Assembly: GCF_017491605.1 (NCBI RefSeq)
Contig: NZ_JAFGYY010000013.1
Location: 1-64,000, forward strand
Length of the DNA stretch: 64,000 nt
Source: Pseudomonas sp. 30_B
Lineage (GTDB): Bacteria > Pseudomonadota > Gammaproteobacteria > Pseudomonadales > Pseudomonadaceae
Direction: 5' to 3'
The translations under genes were made by a program, and so were the position numbers. Within the stretch, counting starts at the first letter, position 1. Each line of letters starts with the position of its first letter. Shown here piece by piece: positions 57,150-64,000 of this stretch. The notes beneath the pieces are model-generated. The model was not told where the DNA came from. It searched no databases and was given only the letters and a program-made list of their open reading frames with translations.

Positions 57150-59480
57150 GTGCGCACACTCACTCGCTGGTGGAATTCACGGGGCAACCTGGCCACCTTG
57201 TCTGCCCTTTTCCTGCTGATCCCCCTGATTGGCCGCCATAGCCTTGGCTGGGGCACACCGCAGGGCTACCTGTCCGATCTCGCGCTCGGCTCGTTGCTCG
57301 TCGTCGCGCTGCACAGCCGACGACTGTTCATCGCCTTCCCGGTGATGCTGGTCTGGGCATTGTCGGTCATCGGCACCGCCGAACTGGTCAGCGCCGTGGG
57401 CCGCATGCCCGCCCCGGAAGACCTGCACTTCCTCGCCGACCCGACCTTCGTCGCCAACTCCACCGAAGGCGGCGGCCTGAATCACCAGCACCTGGCGGTC
57501 ATCATCGGTATCGGCATCCTGCTCTGCGCGCTGCTCTGGCGCCGTCGCGAGCAGCCATTGCCGCGCTACGCCTACGCACTGCCGGCCGTATTCCTGGCCG
57601 GCCACTTCGGCCTGCAGTACTTCCAGCCCAGCGATGCGGAGATGTGGAAGCAGTTCAACCTGCCGCACCAGCTGGTCTCCCGCGCCATTACCAGCGGCGA
57701 AATCGCCTATGAGGACTGGCGCGACCGCGACCTGCCGGAGGTCCGCCCCGACGTGACCGGCCTCACCCAGCACGACCTCAATGGCACCCCGCTGCTTTCC
57801 GGCCGTGGCCAGGCGAAGAACGTGCTGATCATCGCCATGGAGGGTATTCCCGGCGCCTATGTCGCTACCAACCGCGCCGCGCTGAGCAGCAGCTACGAAG
57901 AGTCGATGATGCCCAAGCTCAGCACCTGGGCCGAACGGGCGATGACCACTCCGGATTACGTGGTGCACAGCCACCAGACCATCCGCGGGCTCTACGCCAT
58001 GCTCTGTGGCGACTACAGCAAGCTGGACAACGGCACACCCAAGGGTGTCGAACTGCTGGGCAACCCGACCCGCGCCGCCGAATGCCTGCCGGCACAGATG
58101 CACCAGGCCGGCTTCAGCACCCACTTCCTGCAGGGCGCCGGGCTGCGCTTCATGGCCAAGGACAAGGTCATGCCGGCCATGGGCTTCGACAAGACCCTCG
58201 GCCGCGACTGGTTCAAGAAGAAGCCCTACCTGGAATTCGCCTGGGGCATGGATGACAAGGCCTTCTTCGAGGGTGCGCTGGACTATGTCGGCCAGCTGCG
58301 CCAGAAGAAGCAGCCGTGGATGCTCACCCTGCTGACCGTCGGCACACACCAGCCCTACTCGGCTACCCCGGAATACCTGGCCAAGTACCCGACCGCGCGC
58401 CAGGCCGCCGTTGCCTACCTGGACGACGCAGTGACCGCATTCCTCAAGGGACTGGAAGAGAAAGGCGTACTGAAGGACACCCTGGTGATCGTCACCTCCG
58501 ACGAGTCCCACGGCATCGATAACGTGCGCCTTGCCTCGGCCTGGGGCCTGAACCTGGTGTTCGCACCGGAGCAGGCCGCGCTGCCGCCGGTGAAGGACGG
58601 CGTCTATGGCCATGTGGACCTGGAGTCCTCGATCCTCGACTACTTCGCCATCAAGGCACCGCAGGATATCGCCGGCCGCTCGCTGTTCCGCGAATACGAG
58701 ACGGGCCGGGAGATGGTGTCCTTCACCAACGGCATGCAGCGTTACCACGACGGCAAGGGCACCTTCATCGAGTGCGACTTCCAGCAGGTCTGCCGGCGCT
58801 ACAAGAGTGACGGCTTCATCGCCGACAGCGCTAAGTTCGAGGGTCGCTTCAGCGGCCGCGATGCGCGCCTGATGACTGCCCGTGCCGACATCCTCGACCA
58901 GTCGGTGGTCAACGCCCAGTCGGCGCGCGAATACCAGTTCGCGACCAAGGAACGCATTCAGCTGAAGCCGAAGATCGACAACGAATACACCGACAACCTG
59001 ATCGGCGCGCAGTACCTCGAATTCCCGGCCAACTCGCGCACCACGGTGAGCCTGAAGATCCGCGCCATCCAGATGGACGCCAACGGGGCCAAGGTCACGC
59101 TCAAGACACGTTCCTTCGAGAAGCCGGTGCCCATCGAGATGCCGGAGTTCCCGCGGGTCATGCGCAATCAGCCGCTGGAAGTGACCTTCGGCTTCGACAA
59201 CGAGGAGGCCCGCAAGGCGTTTTCCTTCCACCTGCTGGCCGAAGGCAAGGGCATCATCGAGATCACCGACTTCCACGTCACGACGCAGCCGCGCAAGTCG
59301 CCGATCAATGCCAGCGAGCCGCACGCAACGGGCCTGGCCGACGGCAAGGTGCTGCCGATTCCCCGCCTCTCCGGCCACCCGAACCTGATGGCCAGCCAGC
59401 CCCCGGAATCCCAGGACGACGTGACACCCACGGACGTCATCGAAGATCCGTCACCGCAACTGCGCCAGATGATGCAGTGA
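57150..59480 (+). CDS. LTA-synthase-like membrane sulfatase-fold protein
   Basis: About 776 residues: five N-terminal helices (from LATLSALFLLIPLIG to ALPAVFLAGHFGLQYF), then a periplasmic alkaline-phosphatase-fold domain (about 210-560) and a C-terminal beta-rich extension. The metal Glu is in IIAMEGIPGAY, the likely Thr nucleophile in VVHSHQTIRGLYAMLCGD, and the metal Asp/His region reads VTSDESHGI. Relatives transfer phosphoglycerol or phosphoethanolamine to glycans. No Gram-negative target is certain. GTG 57150 behind GGAGTCACT is preferred; ATGs at 57021 and 57129 are alternatives. Confidence 0.78.
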   Translation: MRTLTRWWNSRGNLATLSALFLLIPLIGRHSLGWGTPQGYLSDLALGSLLVVALHSRRLFIAFPVMLVWALSVIGTAELVSAVGRMPAPEDLHFLADPTFVANSTEGGGLNHQHLAVIIGIGILLCALLWRRREQPLPRYAYALPAVFLAGHFGLQYFQPSDAEMWKQFNLPHQLVSRAITSGEIAYEDWRDRDLPEVRPDVTGLTQHDLNGTPLLSGRGQAKNVLIIAMEGIPGAYVATNRAALSSSYEESMMPKLSTWAERAMTTPDYVVHSHQTIRGLYAMLCGDYSKLDNGTPKGVELLGNPTRAAECLPAQMHQAGFSTHFLQGAGLRFMAKDKVMPAMGFDKTLGRDWFKKKPYLEFAWGMDDKAFFEGALDYVGQLRQKKQPWMLTLLTVGTHQPYSATPEYLAKYPTARQAAVAYLDDAVTAFLKGLEEKGVLKDTLVIVTSDESHGIDNVRLASAWGLNLVFAPEQAALPPVKDGVYGHVDLESSILDYFAIKAPQDIAGRSLFREYETGREMVSFTNGMQRYHDGKGTFIECDFQQVCRRYKSDGFIADSAKFEGRFSGRDARLMTARADILDQSVVNAQSAREYQFATKERIQLKPKIDNEYTDNLIGAQYLEFPANSRTTVSLKIRAIQMDANGAKVTLKTRSFEKPVPIEMPEFPRVMRNQPLEVTFGFDNEEARKAFSFHLLAEGKGIIEITDFHVTTQPRKSPINASEPHATGLADGKVLPIPRLSGHPNLMASQPPESQDDVTPTDVIEDPSPQLRQMMQ

Positions 59481-59485
59481 CCCAA

Positions 59486-59514
59486 ACCGGCGGCCGCAAG
59501 GCCGCCGGTCTTTT
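59486..59514 (+). terminator. Intrinsic terminator after the LTA-synthase-like gene
   Basis: ACCGGCGGCC - GCAA - GGCCGCCGGT then CTTTT. The remaining spacer to 59754 shows no gene. Confidence 0.8.
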
Positions 59515-59754
59515 CCCCATCAGCGGAAGCTGGCACTATCGCGCCCCCGCGCGGAAGGCCCTCCGCCCCCGCGAGTTCAGCCCAGGCGACAACACACTGT
59601 GGCAATGCGACAACTTGCCGCCATCCCGGCGAACAGCGAGGCATGGGCGCTTGGCGCCCCCTGGGACGCGTGTTAGCTTCCCCCTCGCCAGGATGGCCCC
59701 GATTCTGCAGTACCCCGCTGCGAGAGCGTCCTAATAACAATAGAGGAGCCCCCT

Positions 59755-60528
59755 ATGGCCGAGGCCATACCCGCACTGGAAATCCGTAATCTGCACAAGC
59801 GTTACGGTGACCTGGAAGTGCTCAAAGGCATTTCCCTGACTGCCCGCGACGGCGATGTGATTTCCATCCTCGGCTCCTCCGGTTCCGGTAAATCCACATT
59901 CCTGCGCTGCATCAACCTGCTGGAGAACCCGCACCAGGGCCAGATCCTGGTCGCCGGTGAAGAGCTCAAGCTGAAGAAGGCCAAGGACGGATCGCTGGTC
60001 GCCGCCGACGGCAAGCAGATCAACCGCCTGCGCAGCGAACTGGGCTTCGTCTTCCAGAACTTCAATCTCTGGCCGCACATGAGCATCCTCGACAACATCA
60101 TCGAGGCCCCGCGCCGTGTGCTGGGCAAGACCCGCGCCGAAGCCACCGAGATCGCCGAGGCCCTGCTGGCCAAGGTCGGCATCGCCGACAAGCGCCACAG
60201 CTTCCCGTCCCAGCTTTCCGGCGGCCAGCAGCAGCGCGCCGCCATCGCCCGCACCCTGGCGATGCAGCCCAAGGTCATCCTCTTCGACGAGCCGACGTCC
60301 GCACTTGACCCGGAAATGGTCCAGGAAGTGCTCAACGTCATCCGCGCGCTCGCCGAGGAAGGCCGCACCATGCTGCTGGTCACCCACGAAATGAACTTTG
60401 CCCGCCAGGTTTCCAGCGAGGTGGTGTTCCTCCACCAGGGCCTGGTAGAAGAGCAGGGGCCGCCGCAGCAGGTCTTCGAGAACCCGCAATCGGCACGCTG
60501 CAAACAATTCATGTCCAGCCACCGCTAA
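59755..60528 (+). CDS. Basic/polar amino acid ABC transporter ATP-binding protein
   Basis: A 257-residue HisP/ArtP-type ATPase. Walker A GSSGSGKST, Q-loop FVFQNFNLWPHM, signature [15 protein letters not shown], Walker [14 protein letters not shown] and the His switch THEMNFARQV are all intact. The insertion ELKLKKAKDGSLVAADGKQI before the Q-loop is typical of HisP. GAGGAGCCCCCT precedes the ATG. First gene of a four-gene import operon (ATPase, binding protein, two permeases). Confidence 0.93.
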   Translation: MAEAIPALEIRNLHKRYGDLEVLKGISLTARDGDVISILGSSGSGKSTFLRCINLLENPHQGQILVAGEELKLKKAKDGSLVAADGKQINRLRSELGFVFQNFNLWPHMSILDNIIEAPRRVLGKTRAEATEIAEALLAKVGIADKRHSFPSQLSGGQQQRAAIARTLAMQPKVILFDEPTSALDPEMVQEVLNVIRALAEEGRTMLLVTHEMNFARQVSSEVVFLHQGLVEEQGPPQQVFENPQSARCKQFMSSHR

Positions 60529-60542
60529 CGGAGCATCACTGC

Positions 60543-61295
60543 ATGAAAAACTATAAGAAAGTCTTCCTGGCTGTCGCAGCCACTCTGGCCATCGGGGGCA
60601 ACGCCATCGCCGCGGATAAACTGCGCATCGGCACCGAAGGCGCCTATCCTCCCTTCAACGGCATCGATGCCAGCGGCCAGGTCATCGGCTTCGACGTCGA
60701 CATCGCCAAGGCCCTGTGCGCCAAGATGAAGACCGAGTGCGACGTCGTCACCTCCGACTGGGACGGCATCATCCCGGCGCTGAACGCCAAGAAGTTCGAC
60801 TTCATCGTCGCTTCCATGTCGATCACCGACGAGCGCAAGCAGGCCGTGGACTTCACCAGCCCCTACTACACCAACAAGCTGCAGTACGTTGCCCCCAAGT
60901 CGGTGGACTTCAAGACTGACAAGGACTACCTGAAGGGCAAGGTGATCGGCGCCCAGCGCGCAACCATCGCGGGCACCTGGCTGGAGGACAACATGTCCGA
61001 CACCGTCACCATCAAGCTGTACGACACCCAGGAAAACGCCTACCTCGACCTCTCCTCGGGCCGCCTCGACGGCGTGCTGGCCGACAAGTTCGTGCAGTAC
61101 GACTGGCTGAAAAGCGACGCCGGCAAGGACTTCGAGTTCAAGGGCCAGCCGGTATTCGACAACGACAAGATCGGCATCGCCGTGCGCAAGGGCGATCCGC
61201 TGCGTGACAAGCTGAATGCCGCTCTGAAGGAAATCGTCGAAGACGGTACCTACAAGAAGATCAACGAAAAGTACTTCCCCTTCAGCATCTACTGA
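60543..61295 (+). CDS. Periplasmic amino acid-binding protein
   Basis: A 250-residue binding protein of the lysine/arginine/ornithine/histidine type. Signal peptide MKNYKKVFLAVAATLAIGG cut near IAA. LRIGTEGAYPPFNGID, GFDVDIAKALCAKMKTEC (two Cys likely form a disulfide as in HisJ), DWDGIIPALNAKKFDFIVASMSIT and the Arg of SITDERKQAVDFTSPYY are ligand-site segments. Basic amino acids are the likely ligands. It is 14 bases after the ATPase gene. Confidence 0.9.
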   Translation: MKNYKKVFLAVAATLAIGGNAIAADKLRIGTEGAYPPFNGIDASGQVIGFDVDIAKALCAKMKTECDVVTSDWDGIIPALNAKKFDFIVASMSITDERKQAVDFTSPYYTNKLQYVAPKSVDFKTDKDYLKGKVIGAQRATIAGTWLEDNMSDTVTIKLYDTQENAYLDLSSGRLDGVLADKFVQYDWLKSDAGKDFEFKGQPVFDNDKIGIAVRKGDPLRDKLNAALKEIVEDGTYKKINEKYFPFSIY

Positions 61296-61351
61296 TGCAT
61301 GTGCCGCGCCGCCCAACCCCGGGCGGCGCGCGCCCTCAGGCGTGATTCCCC

Positions 61352-62047
61352 ATGATTTTCGACCTGCACGGCTTTGGCGATCAGCTGATCGCCGGCACCT
61401 GGATGACGCTCAAGCTCTCGCTTTCCGCAGTCTGTGTCGGACTGGTCCTCGGTCTGCTGGGCGCGATAGCCAAGACGTCCAAGAACAACTTCCTGCGCAT
61501 GCTCGGCGGCTTCTACACCACCGTGGTGCGCGGCGTACCCGAGACGCTCTGGGTACTGATGATCTACTTCGGTACCGTGACCGGACTGAATGCCCTGGGT
61601 GACCTGTTCGGCCATCCCGAGTTCGCCCTGTCGCCCTTCGCCGCCGGCACCTGTGCACTGGGCCTGTGCTTCGGTGCGTATGCCACCGAAGTGTTCCGTG
61701 GCGCGCTGCTGGCCATTCCCAAGGGGCATCGCGAGGCCGGCCAGGCACTGGGCCTGTCCGCTCCGCGCATCTTCTGGCGCGTCGTGCTGCCGCAGGTGTG
61801 GCGCGTTGCCCTGCCGGGCCTGGGCAACCTCTACCTGATCCTGCTGAAGGATACCGCCCTGGTCTCGCTGATCAGCCTCGAAGAAATCATGCGCAAGGCC
61901 AGCGTCGCCTCCAACGCGACCAAGGAACCCTTCACCTTCTATATGGTGGCCGCGCTGATCTATCTGAGTCTGACCATCTTCGTGATGGCTGCCCTGCATT
62001 ACCTTGAGCGCCGCGCCGGCCGTGGCTTCGTGAGGAACGAGCTATGA
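61352..62047 (+). CDS. Amino acid ABC transporter permease (HisQ type)
   Basis: A 231-residue permease with about five helices. The N terminus LIAGTWMTLKLSLSAVCVGLVLG and the EAA loop EAGQALGLSAPRIFWRVVLPQ fit HisQ. It forms a heterodimer with the next gene product. The stop overlaps the next start in ATGA. Confidence 0.92.
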   Translation: MIFDLHGFGDQLIAGTWMTLKLSLSAVCVGLVLGLLGAIAKTSKNNFLRMLGGFYTTVVRGVPETLWVLMIYFGTVTGLNALGDLFGHPEFALSPFAAGTCALGLCFGAYATEVFRGALLAIPKGHREAGQALGLSAPRIFWRVVLPQVWRVALPGLGNLYLILLKDTALVSLISLEEIMRKASVASNATKEPFTFYMVAALIYLSLTIFVMAALHYLERRAGRGFVRNEL

Positions 62048-62736
62048 CCGACTTCGAGCTGATTCTCAAGTGGATGCCGAAGATGCTCCTGGGCGTGCAA
62101 CTGACCCTGGAGCTGGTGGCCATCGCCGTGGTCGCCGGCCTGTGCCTGGCCATACCCCTGGGTATCGCCCGCGCCTCGCGGCACTGGTACGTGCGTGCGC
62201 TGCCCTATGCCTACGTCTTCTTCTTCCGCGGTACGCCGCTGCTGCTGCAACTGGCCCTGGTCTATTACGGCCTGGCGCAGTTCGAGGCAGTGCGCAAGAG
62301 CAGTCTCTGGCCCTATCTGCGCGACCCGTACTGGTGCGCACTGCTGACCATGACACTGCACACCGCGGCCTACATTGCGGAAATCCTCCGCGGCGCCATC
62401 CACGCCATCCCCTTCGGTGAGGTGGAAGCGGCCCGCGCGCTGGGCATGTCGCGGCGTCAGGCGCTGTTCCACATCATCCTGCCGCGCGCCGCGCGCATCG
62501 CACTGCCGGCCTACAGCAACGAGGTGATCCTCATGCTCAAGGCCAGCGCCGTGGTGTACACCGTGACCCTGTTCGATATCATGGGCATGACCCGCACCAT
62601 CATCGCGCGCACCTATGAAGCCATGCTGTTCTTCTGCCTGGCCGGTGTGTTCTATCTGGTGATTACCCTGGTGCTGACCCGCATCTTCCGCCTGGTCGAG
62701 CACTGGCTGCGCGTCGACATGATGCAGGGCCGCTGA
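62044..62736 (+). CDS. Amino acid ABC transporter permease (HisM type)
   Basis: A 230-residue permease. LLGVQLTLELVAIAVVAGL, YVFFFRGTPLLLQLALVYYG and the EAA loop EAARALGMSRRQALFHIILPRAARIA are the HisM pattern. With HisQ-type, HisP-type and binding-protein genes it completes the importer. No terminator is obvious before the following gene, 64 bases downstream. Confidence 0.92.
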   Translation: MTDFELILKWMPKMLLGVQLTLELVAIAVVAGLCLAIPLGIARASRHWYVRALPYAYVFFFRGTPLLLQLALVYYGLAQFEAVRKSSLWPYLRDPYWCALLTMTLHTAAYIAEILRGAIHAIPFGEVEAARALGMSRRQALFHIILPRAARIALPAYSNEVILMLKASAVVYTVTLFDIMGMTRTIIARTYEAMLFFCLAGVFYLVITLVLTRIFRLVEHWLRVDMMQGR

Positions 62737-62800
62737 TCGGCACGCCCAGCAAGGCACGGGGCCGCTATACTGCGCGCCCCATGACCTTCCCCGCCGCACC

Positions 62801-64000
62801 GTGCACCCGAACGACACTCCCCTGACCGGCCCCGACCTGCTCCAGCGCTTCCTGCAACTGGATGAATTCCTGTTGCGCCACCAGGCGCTCTGGCGGCCGA
62901 AACCGTTCACTGTGCTCGAACTGCCCTGGGAGCGCGAATACCCGGAGCTGGCCGGCTGGCTGCGTAGCCGCAGCCTGGAAGACGCCGACGCGGACCACCA
63001 CCTCAGTGCACGACTCAACGCCCCCGCCCCTTTTCCCGAACTGGCCGACAACGCCGCACGCCTGTCCGCCGTCGGTGAATTGCCAGCAGTCGCCCTCGGC
63101 CAGTTGCCCACGGCCCTGACGGTCGACGTGCCCGGCCGCAAGTGGCAACAGATCGAGGCATTCGCCAGCCGTCTGCGTTTCGCCGAACCGTCCCGCCAGT
63201 GGCTCGACTGGTGTGCCGGCAAGGGGCATCTCGGCCGGCTGCTGGCGCGCGATGGCAATCCCCTGCTCAGCCTGGAATACGACGCCGCCCTGGTGGAAGA
63301 CGGGCAGCGCCTGAGCGATCGGCTACGGCTGCAAGCCAGCCATCGCCAGCAGGATGTGCTTGAAGCGAATGCGGCCGAGCATCTGCAGGCCGGGCACACG
63401 GCCGTGGCCCTGCATGCCTGCGGCGATCTGCATGTGCGTTTGCTGCAGCTGGCCAGCGAGCGCGGTTGCCGCCAACTGGCTGTCGCGCCCTGCTGTTACA
63501 ACCGCATCGACAGCGACCACTACCGGCCCCTCTCCGGTGCAGCACAAGGCTCGGCACTGCTGCTGTCGCGGGACGACCTGCGCCTGCCGCTGGCCGAAAC
63601 CGTCACCGCCGGCGCGCGCGTGCGCCGGCAGCGAGACAGCTCGATGGCGCGCCGGCTGGCGTTCGACCTGCTGCAGCGGGAGCTGCGGGGCAGCGACGAC
63701 TATCTGCCTGTCCCGTCGGTCCCGCCGGCGTGGCTCGACAAGCCGTTCGCCGACTACTGCCGCGACCTGGCCGCGCTGAAAGACCTGCCCTCCCCAGCCG
63801 AGCGCGACTGGCCGAGACTTGAGGCGCACGGCTGGAAGCGCCTTGCCGTGGTGCGCAATCTGGAGCTGGTGCGCGGGCTGTTCCGTCGCCCCATGGAGCT
63901 ATGGCTGTTGCTCGATCGAGCGCTGTTTCTCCAGGAGCAGAGCTATGAGGTCACTCTTGGCAACTTCTGCAACCCACGCATGACCCCGCGCAACCTGCTC
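62801..64000 (+). CDS. Methyltransf_32-type methyltransferase, truncated by the window edge
   Basis: An open frame of 400 codons from GTG 62801 that continues past base 64000. The AdoMet motif I is LDWCAGKGHLGRLLA (about residue 137), followed by LEYDAALVEDG (acidic loop), TAVALHACGDLHVRLL and the family-specific APCCYNRI. These three are the signature of Methyltransf_32 proteins, related to tRNA/rRNA and METTL25-type enzymes. The N-terminal 120 residues are variable (helical). No ribosome site is clear at the GTG, so the start is uncertain. The substrate is unknown. Confidence 0.78.
   Translation, partial: MHPNDTPLTGPDLLQRFLQLDEFLLRHQALWRPKPFTVLELPWEREYPELAGWLRSRSLEDADADHHLSARLNAPAPFPELADNAARLSAVGELPAVALGQLPTALTVDVPGRKWQQIEAFASRLRFAEPSRQWLDWCAGKGHLGRLLARDGNPLLSLEYDAALVEDGQRLSDRLRLQASHRQQDVLEANAAEHLQAGHTAVALHACGDLHVRLLQLASERGCRQLAVAPCCYNRIDSDHYRPLSGAAQGSALLLSRDDLRLPLAETVTAGARVRRQRDSSMARRLAFDLLQRELRGSDDYLPVPSVPPAWLDKPFADYCRDLAALKDLPSPAERDWPRLEAHGWKRLAVVRNLELVRGLFRRPMELWLLLDRALFLQEQSYEVTLGNFCNPRMTPRNLL

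Noticed and set aside
57177..59378. A 733-codon open frame opposite the LTA-synthase-like gene
   Set aside because: Antisense shadow of high third-position GC; the plus-strand protein has clear domains and this one has none.
62781..62824. A 14-codon ATG frame before the methyltransferase
   Set aside because: It ends at TGA almost at once; the methyltransferase frame starts at GTG 62801 in a different phase. A leader peptide is possible but has no supporting signal.

Overview
The window is about 65% GC chromosomal DNA from a Pseudomonas, most likely a relative of P. aeruginosa but not that species. Gene order from hutG through ntrBC, secB, gpmI, ctpA, hisBHAF and mutY follows the P. aeruginosa chromosome as I know it. 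Differences include a shorter hut locus and many REP palindromes of the GTAGGAGCGAGCTTGCTCGC type. I see no insertion sequence, prophage, CRISPR array or island. About 55 protein genes, one tRNA and one probable small RNA are supported.

Layout. 1-15246: histidine utilisation. A leftward operon hutU, NCS1 permease, hutH, APC permease, hutI, hutG converts histidine to glutamate. A rightward ABC transporter, the leftward hutC-hutD pair and rightward hutF complete it. Three TGTATATACA palindromes (candidate HutC operators) sit upstream of hutU, of the ABC transporter, and between hutC and hutF, so one repressor probably controls all units. The transporter also has a near-consensus sigma-54 promoter. 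15473-25482: a small lipoprotein, DUF924, fbp, gloA, the autotransporter esterase estA, and a DUF3999/DUF2339 envelope pair. 25803-29244: typA and thiI.

29245-40521: nitrogen control. glnA has a textbook sigma-54 promoter with NtrC half-sites upstream. ntrB-ntrC follows after a TPR/glycosyltransferase gene, a large MscS-type channel and two DUF4124 proteins. Between a small membrane-anchored protein gene and secB lies a leftward sigma-54 promoter followed by three related RNA modules. This is the expected architecture of NrsZ, the NtrC/RpoN-dependent sRNA described in P. aeruginosa, and it is the most interesting non-coding feature here.

40887-47328: secB, grxC, a rhodanese-like membrane protein, gpmI, envC, ctpA and a divergent polysaccharide deacetylase. 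47448-52485 (leftward): hisB-hisH-DUF2164-hisA-hisF, then two tandem periplasmic binding proteins without permeases. 52636-56766: a PanZ/GNAT protein, then the overlapping asmA-mutY-yggX operon. 56845-56920: tRNA-Phe with promoter and terminator. 57150-62736: an LTA-synthase-like sulfatase-fold membrane protein, then a complete basic-amino-acid ABC transporter. A Methyltransf_32-type methyltransferase runs off the right edge.

I found no clearly new multi-gene system. The best leads are the NrsZ locus, the sigma-54/HutC-controlled hut ABC transporter with an unusual permease, a 199-bp nested inverted-repeat element, and two perfect DnaA boxes in a convergent intergenic region.
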